Shown in pieces: positions 36,080 through 42,827 of a DNA stretch of 64,000 nucleotides. Each line of letters begins with the position of its first letter. Position 1 is the stretch's first letter. The notes beneath the pieces are model-generated. The model ran no database searches and was not told the origin of the DNA. It saw only the letters and a program-made list of their open reading frames with translations. Made by a program: the position numbers and the translations under genes. Location of the stretch: assembly GCA_015272395.1 (NCBI GenBank), contig JACYLQ010000043.1:1-64000 (forward strand). Reading direction: 5' to 3'. The DNA is from Calothrix sp. C42_A2020_038. Lineage in GTDB: Bacteria > Cyanobacteriota > Cyanobacteriia > Cyanobacteriales > Nostocaceae.

Positions 36080-37726
36080 TTATACACCCGAAGGTTCCAG
36101 TTTTTTCGACGGCGCCTCTACATAGCTCATCGCTTCTGCCAAATGCTTTAAAAGTGTAGATTGGGGTAATGGGCCAAGTAAATGGTTCCAAGGTAAAACT
36201 TGGTCGTGTGCCCATTTATCATACACATAAAACTCTAAATCTGGAATTTGTCCTCTCAACTCTTTGAACGCACGTTTATAGCTACCCAAAGAATCACCAA
36301 AATCGCGCGTTAGTTCCAATAACTTAGACAAGCGCCTGTCTCCGCGCGATAATAAAGCTTGAATAATCGACCAATTGTAACTTTCTGGACGAAAATCAAT
36401 ACCTTTGGGTTTAAGGTTCTTCTGCAATAACTGTAATCGTTTCTCTGCTTGCTTATTAACTCCAAACCATTGGAACGGTGTATGTGCTTTTGGTACAAAA
36501 GTGCTGCATCCTAAAGTTAACCTCAGACCTGGTGCCGCTTTTTTCAAATCGAGCATCATCTTTACAGTCGCGTCCAAATCTTCAGGTTCTTCCCCAGGTA
36601 CTCCTACCATTCCATAGAGCTTTAACCCAGACAACCCCCCAGCTTTAGCATTAACTGCGGCTTGAATTATATCATCTTGTTCAAGCTTTTTATTAATGAT
36701 TTTACGAACTCGTTGAGAACCACTTTCAACAGCAATAGTCAAAGATTTGGTATCGCGTTTTGCCAAAGTTGCCGCTAACTCTTTCGTTACCGTGTTTGTC
36801 CTGACCGAAGCTATACTCAACCGGACATCATCATATTTTGGCTGGTTTATATAGTCGAGTAAGGTGTTAAATTCTGGATGCTGTGTCACAGAGGCGCCGA
36901 GTAGTCCTAATCTATTAGTAACTTTCAACCCGCGTTCGATAGCTGGAATTAATGAATTTTCCAAGCTAGCAGTTCTAAAAGGCAAAGTTAAATAACTTGC
37001 CAAACAGAAGCGACACATTTCCGGACAACTCCGTACCACCTCTACCATAAAAATACTTTCCCACGCGGCTTTTTCTGTAACTACTGTAGATGCAGACAAA
37101 GTATTACCGCGATAAGTTTGCTTTTGTACTGTAGCGGGAACATCAGGTTTAATTGGTTGTATCGATTTGATGGCGCCATCTAAACTATAATATTCGACGT
37201 GATATAAACTAGGAACGTAAACTCCTGGTACTTGTGCAAGTGCTTTTAGTACAATTTCTCTGTCAGCACCTCGAACCTGTTTATATGCATCAATAAAATC
37301 ACCAAGTAAATTCTCACCGTCACCTAAAAGAATTACATCAAAGAAATCTGCAAAAGGTTCCGGATTTGCCGTTAAAACTGGGCCACCTCCAAATATAATC
37401 GGATGATTGGCGCCGCGTGCATTGGTACGAATCGGAATATCTAAAGATTCAAGTAAACTAAGAATATTCACATAATCAAGTTCCCAAGAAACAGAAAAAC
37501 CAACAATTTCCGGTTGTCTTGGCAACTGTTCAGAAATATCAGTAAACAAACGACTCACCTGTAAATCCGCGCGCATCGCTAAAGTTGCCCAAACTATCTG
37601 ATATCCAAGACTAGTAATTCCCACTGTATACTCGTTAGGAAAAGCAAAAATCAGGGGAATGTCACCGTGATCAGGAGTAGCAGGGTTAAACAATAAGTGT
37701 TCGGCAGCAAATACAGATGATGTCAT
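36080..37726 (-). CDS. B12-binding-domain radical SAM protein (TIGR03960-like)
   Basis: 548 residues. The N-terminal third resembles a cobalamin-binding fold (PLIFAFPNEYTVGITSLGYQ, GFSVSWELDYVNILSLLESL, IIFGGGPVLTANPEPFADFF). The radical SAM core follows, with CPEMCRFC giving a CX3CX2C cluster motif near residue 236-243 and GVPGEEPEDLDATVKM further on. Related proteins are widespread in cyanobacteria; some relatives modify tRNA or act in tetrapyrrole-linked chemistry, but the substrate is unknown. It is monocistronic here. Confidence 0.82.
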   Translation of the reverse strand: MTSSVFAAEHLLFNPATPDHGDIPLIFAFPNEYTVGITSLGYQIVWATLAMRADLQVSRLFTDISEQLPRQPEIVGFSVSWELDYVNILSLLESLDIPIRTNARGANHPIIFGGGPVLTANPEPFADFFDVILLGDGENLLGDFIDAYKQVRGADREIVLKALAQVPGVYVPSLYHVEYYSLDGAIKSIQPIKPDVPATVQKQTYRGNTLSASTVVTEKAAWESIFMVEVVRSCPEMCRFCLASYLTLPFRTASLENSLIPAIERGLKVTNRLGLLGASVTQHPEFNTLLDYINQPKYDDVRLSIASVRTNTVTKELAATLAKRDTKSLTIAVESGSQRVRKIINKKLEQDDIIQAAVNAKAGGLSGLKLYGMVGVPGEEPEDLDATVKMMLDLKKAAPGLRLTLGCSTFVPKAHTPFQWFGVNKQAEKRLQLLQKNLKPKGIDFRPESYNWSIIQALLSRGDRRLSKLLELTRDFGDSLGSYKRAFKELRGQIPDLEFYVYDKWAHDQVLPWNHLLGPLPQSTLLKHLAEAMSYVEAPSKKLEPSGV

Positions 37727-37807
37727 AGTAAATTTTAAATTTTCACTTATAGATTCCCAACAACTTTTACGAAGTCCAGAATCTGAGAATTTTGGGGATT
37801 GTTTAAT

Positions 37808-38062
37808 TTATTTATATTTTAACTTAAGTACCAAAATAATGAGGTTGAAGAACAAAGTAATACCGTTAGCCAGTATGATTGGCAAAGCTGAAAGATAAAA
37901 CCCATATATCAACCACAAGAAAATACCTGCATTAAAACAAATCAACATTACAAACGAAACGTCTTTAGCTGACTTCGTTTGCCATATTTTCAGAAGTTGC
38001 GGCAAAAACGAGAAAGTCGTTAACGTTGCAGCTACTAATCCCAATACCGTAATAAAATTCAT
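37808..38062 (-). CDS. SemiSWEET/PQ-loop sugar transporter
   Basis: 84 residues from the ATG at 38062 (a GTG at 38071 adds three). Three hydrophobic segments with the PQ motif in FSFLPQLLKIWQTKSAKDVS, then FNAGIFLWLIYGFYLSALPI and a last span. This matches the three-helix SemiSWEET unit, which dimerises to transport small sugars such as sucrose or glucose. A neutral invertase gene begins at 63687, but the genes are not adjacent. Confidence 0.88.
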   Translation of the reverse strand: MNFITVLGLVAATLTTFSFLPQLLKIWQTKSAKDVSFVMLICFNAGIFLWLIYGFYLSALPIILANGITLFFNLIILVLKLKYK

Positions 38063-38464
38063 TCGATACACCAGTATAGATAGGCACCGTCTCTTATGAT
38101 ATATAAGATTTCCGACTTCTCTGAGAAATCGGGAATTTTAGGTTTTTCATTAAAATTTGATGTATTTTTAGATTTTTATCTGACTGGCTAAAAATTTAGG
38201 TAATATACACACATACTGAAAGTAACAGTTAAATCAATGCTTTTAATATTACCTATCATTGCTTTAACCTTTTTATGCTGTATTTTTTACAGTTTAAATA
38301 ATTTTAACAACTTTTGGCGCCAGTTTAGGGTTGTGCATTTTAACCCAAGGTACTGCTTATTTTTATATTTTGCCGTTTTTAATTTGGGTGACACTGGTAC
38401 AGGTTAGACACTTACACCTAATAAGCGGGCAGGGATGCCCGCTCCACAAGAGGATGAGTTAGAG
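38063..38464. other. Intergenic region with terminator, possible small frameshifted membrane ORF and dispersed repeat
   Basis: A hairpin of the GATTTCC/GGGAAT family lies at 38107-38136. A GCGGGCAGGGATGCCC-type repeat is at 38424-38452. Between them a 55-codon frame starts at 38238 (MLLILPIIALTFLCCIFYSL). An overlapping frame continues with a hydrophobic TTFGASLGLCILTQG and YFYILPFLIWVTLVQVRHL, as if one small membrane protein had been split by a frameshift near 38300. Confidence 0.4.
38107..38136 (+). terminator. GATTTCC/GGGAAT hairpin
   Basis: Imperfect stem GATTTCCGACTTCTC/GAGAAATCGGGAATT with TTTT inside the descending arm. Same family as the petL terminator. Confidence 0.55.
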
Positions 38465-39553
38465 TTAGAGTACTTTGCATTGTCCATGATGTCTTAGCAA
38501 ATGGTCACACAGTACTAGTGCTACCATTGCTTCTACCATTGGAACCGCGCGCGGTAATACGCAGGGGTCGTGTCTTCCTTTACCTGCTAATGTTGTTTCT
38601 TCACCTTCATTAGTTACGGTTTTTTGTTCTTTGCGGATGGTAGCTGTAGGTTTAAATGCTACACGAATAATGATATTTTCACCGTTGGATATTCCACCTT
38701 GAATACCACCGGAACGGTTAGTAACAGTACGAATATCATCGTTTTCATCAATGTAAAATTCGTCGTTGTGTTCAAACCCAGTTAATAGTGTTCCACCAAA
38801 CCCTGAACCAATTTCAAATCCTTTGCTAGCAGGCAGAGACATTACACCTTTGGCAATATCTGCTTCGAGTTTATCAAATACAGGTTCACCTAGTCCTTTA
38901 GGTACATTACGCGCGACGCATTCGACGACACCACCTATTGAGTTGCCGTCGTTGCGGATTTTTTCGATTAAATCTATCATGCGCTGTGCGGCTTCAGCAT
39001 CCGGACAGCGGACTATGTTACTTTCTACTTGTTCAAGTGTAACGGCGCCAGGGTCAACAACACCTTCTAAATCTTTAATGCGTTTGACGTAACCAATAAC
39101 CTCGACACCAGCAACTTGACGGAGAATTTTCTTGGCAATGGCACCTGCTGCTACTCTACCAATGGTTTCGCGCGCACTGGAACGTCCACCACCTTGCCAG
39201 TTACGAAAGCCATATTTTGCATCATATGTTGCATCAGCATGAGAGGGGCGATACTTTACCGACATCTCATCATAATCTTGGGGACGAGTATTTTTGTTGC
39301 GTACCAATATAGATATCGGAGTTCCCAGTGTTTTGCCTTCAAACACACCAGAAAGAATCTCACATGTATCTTCTTCTTTACGTGGTGTCACAATTTTACT
39401 TTGCCCAGGTCGGCGCCTGTCGAGTTCAAACTGTATTTCTTCTGGGCTAATTTCTAACCTAGGTGGACACCCATCAATTACAACTCCCACTCCACCACCG
39501 TGAGACTCGCCAAACGTAGTAACAGAAAACAGATGTCCAAATGTGTTACCCAT
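38465..39553 (-). CDS. aroC: Chorismate synthase
   Basis: 362 residues. It converts 5-enolpyruvylshikimate-3-phosphate to chorismate using reduced FMN, the last common step of aromatic amino acid, folate and quinone synthesis. Conserved features are [17 protein letters not shown] near residue 15, [25 protein letters not shown] and the C-terminal [18 protein letters not shown]. Length is normal. It appears to be a single-gene unit. Confidence 0.97.
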   Translation of the reverse strand: MGNTFGHLFSVTTFGESHGGGVGVVIDGCPPRLEISPEEIQFELDRRRPGQSKIVTPRKEEDTCEILSGVFEGKTLGTPISILVRNKNTRPQDYDEMSVKYRPSHADATYDAKYGFRNWQGGGRSSARETIGRVAAGAIAKKILRQVAGVEVIGYVKRIKDLEGVVDPGAVTLEQVESNIVRCPDAEAAQRMIDLIEKIRNDGNSIGGVVECVARNVPKGLGEPVFDKLEADIAKGVMSLPASKGFEIGSGFGGTLLTGFEHNDEFYIDENDDIRTVTNRSGGIQGGISNGENIIIRVAFKPTATIRKEQKTVTNEGEETTLAGKGRHDPCVLPRAVPMVEAMVALVLCDHLLRHHGQCKVL

Positions 39554-39690
39554 GATAATCCACTAAGCGCCAAGTTCATATATTTTACCGCGTTAGCTGT
39601 TCTCACAGGATGATAAATTTTTGTATATTTGTCTGTAATATTTGAGAAATATAGAGTTTTATAAAATGGTTTTTAAAGAAGTTGGGAATA

Positions 39691-40296
39691 TTATTGTTTG
39701 CAAAACACAAAAAGATTTCTAGTCGCTCCACGTCCTATCCGCAAATCATCATCTAAATAAGACGTTATCCATAAAGCCTCATTCCTAAGAAACTCTAAAA
39801 CTGGAATTTTTAGTTCAGGATTCCAAGATATACCAAAGGGGTTTATAGCGCGCGTCGAAAATGTGCTAAAACTGACTTGTGCTATTTTAGCATCGCTCGT
39901 AGTCCAATAACCTTCAGCTTCTATTTGCCATGTTCCGAGTAACGGCAATACGATTTCTATACTATTAGTTGTAGAAATGTTATCATTCTCACTTATAACC
40001 AATGTTTGCCAAATACGATTAATTTTGATTTCGCGTTCAATAAAATTAGGAATTGAAGCAAATGACCGCGTTACAACTGTTCCGCGCGATGCGTATATCA
40101 AATCCCAACTACCCAATAGTAAATTATGATAGTCCTGTGAAAGTGGTTTGTCTGTTGGGTTAATATCTTCTAAAGACTGCACAAGTGCATCTAGTCCGCT
40201 ATCTACTGGAAATAATCTTTGCTTAAATTCCAGGGCTTCAATGCGCTGTAACAGTTCGTGCTTTATATTTTGTTGTGTTGTTACATTCCCTGACAT
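39691..40296 (-). CDS. PAP/fibrillin family protein
   Basis: 201 residues. Contains the PAP-fibrillin pattern: a helical N-terminus, LLGSWDLIYASRGTVVTR near 85-102, a lipocalin-like beta region, and a C-terminal DDDLRIGRGATRNLFVF. Plastid and cyanobacterial members associate with thylakoid or lipid bodies and bind hydrophobic molecules, but precise function is uncertain. No signal peptide is present. Confidence 0.88.
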   Translation of the reverse strand: MSGNVTTQQNIKHELLQRIEALEFKQRLFPVDSGLDALVQSLEDINPTDKPLSQDYHNLLLGSWDLIYASRGTVVTRSFASIPNFIEREIKINRIWQTLVISENDNISTTNSIEIVLPLLGTWQIEAEGYWTTSDAKIAQVSFSTFSTRAINPFGISWNPELKIPVLEFLRNEALWITSYLDDDLRIGRGATRNLFVFCKQ

Positions 40297-40738
40297 AAAA
40301 TTATCCTATGCAATTTATATCTTAAACGATTTTACATATTATGTGAGGCGCCGTTATCTTTGTCGTTCTCAAAATTTGGCTAACGTTTTGTCTTGTACGC
40401 TTGCTGTGGGTGGTTTAGTTGTCGTGGATATCTCAGTTCTAATAAGTTTTACTCTAACATTGGGTTGACATAATGATTTCGGATACTGAAAGAACTTGAT
40501 TTTTCAAAATATTATTCAAAATGTTTCCGAAATCATTGCCAGAGATGGTGAAGTACCTGTATTATATAAATACAACCCTTGGATAAAAAAAAGGTACAAA
40601 CGTATGTAATCCTTTGTCTCAATCAAAATCTCCTCAAACGGTGAATTATAGCAAGCTAACCGCGCAGTTGGTAGGTTGTTAAATTGTTTTGTTCGCTGTG
40701 AAACAACTTGATTGTAGATGCCAAGGTAATCAAAGCAT
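40297..40738. promoter_or_regulatory. Upstream region of the RNA-repair operon with a spaced inverted repeat
   Basis: 442 bp with no supported gene. A perfect 12-bp inverted repeat AATGATTTCGGA / TCCGAAATCATT occupies 40472-40483 and 40526-40537, 54 bp apart start to start. It lies about 200-270 bp before the ligase ATG and is a candidate operator or looped structure. Nothing in it identifies the regulator. Confidence 0.45.
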
Positions 40739-41530
40739 ATGGAAAAAGTCTATAAGTATCCGCGTACCCATCATATACAGGGTTCGCGACTCCAGCCTGG
40801 GGATGAAGACCTGGATAGCATTCCTTTTGATGACATCAAAGATAGATATCTAGTAGTCGAAGAAAAGGTTGACGGCGCCAACGCAGCCATAAGTTTTGCT
40901 TCTACTGGTGAAATTAAACTGCAAAGTCGGGGTCATTACCTAACCGGAGGCGCCCGTGAAAAGCACTTCAACTTATTCAAACAGTGGGCAAACACCCATG
41001 CATCAGCTTTTTATTCAGTATTGGGAAGTCGCTATATTCTCTTTGGAGAATGGTTATATGCCAAGCACACGATATTTTATGATGCCTTACCCCATTATTT
41101 TCTAGAATATGACGTATTCGACTCAGAAAACCAAGTCTTTCTAAGTACAGCAACTCGTCAACAACTATTAGCCTCGTTACCGTTAGTATCTGTACCCATA
41201 TTATTTACAGGCAAATTTCAATTCTTAAAACAATTAATTCAATTACTAGGTAAATCACATTACCAAACACCAAAGTATTTAGAACGCTTTGAACAAGTTT
41301 GTCAGGAAAAAGGACTTGATGTTGAACGTTCGCTAAAACAGACTGACCAAAGTTCTCTAATGGAAGGTTTGTACATCAAAGTTGAGCCTGGTAGTACAGT
41401 TGAATCACGGTATAAATACGTCCGTTCTAGCTTTTTAACCACTATTCAACAATCAGATGGACATTGGTTAAATCGCCCAATTATTCCTAATATATTGCGT
41501 GCGGATGTGGATTTATTTGCGGCGCCGTGA
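40739..41530 (+). CDS. RNA ligase, T4 Rnl2-like nucleotidyltransferase
   Basis: 263 residues. The covalent nucleotidyltransferase motifs are in order: motif I EEKVDGAN with the AMP-accepting Lys43, motif Ia/III around QSRGHYL and ILFGEWLYAKH (Glu104), motif IV SLMEGLYIK (Glu209, Lys214) and motif V ESRYKYVR. It would adenylate itself and seal 3'-OH/5'-phosphate RNA ends. No C-terminal ligase domain of classical Rnl2 is obvious. It is followed by a kinase and an end-processing enzyme, consistent with an RNA-repair operon. Confidence 0.88.
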   Translation: MEKVYKYPRTHHIQGSRLQPGDEDLDSIPFDDIKDRYLVVEEKVDGANAAISFASTGEIKLQSRGHYLTGGAREKHFNLFKQWANTHASAFYSVLGSRYILFGEWLYAKHTIFYDALPHYFLEYDVFDSENQVFLSTATRQQLLASLPLVSVPILFTGKFQFLKQLIQLLGKSHYQTPKYLERFEQVCQEKGLDVERSLKQTDQSSLMEGLYIKVEPGSTVESRYKYVRSSFLTTIQQSDGHWLNRPIIPNILRADVDLFAAP

Positions 41531-41672
41531 CATTCCCTGTGGGATGGGCTTGTGGGATGGGCTTGTGGGATGGGTGTCCTCGCCCGTCCTAGAGTCCTGA
41601 ACATGAAACGGGCACTCTCTGCCCGTTTCACAAGATAAATTATTTGATCAACCTATTAATACATTAAAACAT
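41531..41672. repeat. Short tandem repeat and strong hairpin between ligase and kinase genes
   Basis: Three copies of a TGTGGGATGGGCT-type unit (about 41539-41575) are followed by a perfect 11-bp stem, TGAAACGGGCA / TGCCCGTTTCA, at 41604-41614 and 41620-41630 with a 5-nt loop. There is no T-run, so read-through into the next gene is possible. It may tune expression within the operon. Confidence 0.6.
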
Positions 41673-42791
41673 ATGTATTTTCCATACTGTCCCGATGAAA
41701 CAAACTGGTCAATAAATTGGGCAGCACTCGAATCAGAATTTGAATGGTTACGCGCGCTTGCAGATTGTCCACAAGACCCGCGTTATCATGCCGAAGGTAA
41801 TGTACTCATACATACAAAACTTGTGTGTGAAGCACTCGTAGCATTACCGCAATGGCGCCAATTACCAGAAACTTGGCGTTCAATATTATTTATTGCTGCT
41901 TTACTTCACGACGTAGCAAAACCTGCTGCAACTCAAATTGAAACGGACGGCGCCATTTCCTCAAAAGGTCATGTGTTGCAAGGTGCAAAAATGGCACAGC
42001 AAATTCTTTGGGATATGAATATACCTTTTAAAGAACGCGAAGCAATAGTTGCTTTGGTTAAATATGGCAGTTTACCTTTGTGGTTTTGGGATAAACCATT
42101 ACCTGAACGCTCGGTAATTAAAGCTAGTCAAATCATCAGATGCGACATGTTAGCACTGTTAGCAGAAGCAGATGTACGCGGACGTTATTGTGATGACCAA
42201 GCACAGTTACTAGAACGTATCGAGTTTTTCCGTGAATATGCTATCGAGAACAAGTGCTTTAATCAACCGCGACAGTTTGCTAACTCCCACAGTCGGTTTG
42301 TTTATTTCCAAAAGGAACAAGGCAACCCAGACTATGAAGCTTACGATGATACGCGCGTTGAAGTCGTCATAATGTCAGGACTACCAGCTTCGGGTAAAGA
42401 TACTTGGATACAAGAACATCTTCCTGACTGGCAGGTTATATCTCTTGATCATCTTCGTCAAAGTATGGATATTGACCCAGACGAAAACCAAGGAGAAGTT
42501 GCAACAAGAGCGAAAATATTAGCTAAGGAATGCTTACGAAATAGACAATCATTTGTTTGGAATGCAACAAATCTCAGTAGTCAATTACGCGGAATGTTAA
42601 TTCGTTTATTTGCTAGCTATCAAGCAAAAATTCGCATTGTCTATTTAGAGGCACCTTGGCATTCATTATTGGAAAGAAATAAAAAGCGTACTTTGGCAGT
42701 ACCAGAAAAAGTACTTTACAAAATGAAAAGTCGCCTAGAAGTACCAAATATTACCGAGGCACATCAAGTAGATTGGATTATTGATAATTAA
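41673..42791 (+). CDS. HD-domain phosphohydrolase fused to a P-loop polynucleotide kinase
   Basis: 372 residues. Residues ~40-195 are an HD domain: His47 in VLIHTKLVCEAL, His-Asp at 79-80 in ALLHDVAKPAA, His100 in SSKGH, and a distal Asp in LLAEADVRG. Residues ~228-372 are a P-loop kinase: GLPASGKDTW (236-245), a DxxR-like SLDHLRQSM, FVWNATNLS and an Arg-rich lid. The pair could remove 2',3'-cyclic or 3' phosphates and phosphorylate 5'-OH ends, like the Pnkp step of tRNA repair. It sits between a ligase and an end-processing fusion. Roles are inferred. Confidence 0.85.
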   Translation: MYFPYCPDETNWSINWAALESEFEWLRALADCPQDPRYHAEGNVLIHTKLVCEALVALPQWRQLPETWRSILFIAALLHDVAKPAATQIETDGAISSKGHVLQGAKMAQQILWDMNIPFKEREAIVALVKYGSLPLWFWDKPLPERSVIKASQIIRCDMLALLAEADVRGRYCDDQAQLLERIEFFREYAIENKCFNQPRQFANSHSRFVYFQKEQGNPDYEAYDDTRVEVVIMSGLPASGKDTWIQEHLPDWQVISLDHLRQSMDIDPDENQGEVATRAKILAKECLRNRQSFVWNATNLSSQLRGMLIRLFASYQAKIRIVYLEAPWHSLLERNKKRTLAVPEKVLYKMKSRLEVPNITEAHQVDWIIDN

Positions 42792-42827
42792 TTATCAACG
42801 TCGGTTTTCAGAGTTGGGAGTTGGACG

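Noticed and set aside
38766-39503. Three plus-strand ORFs opposite aroC
   Set aside because: They are antisense shadows of a clear chorismate synthase and have no recognisable motifs.
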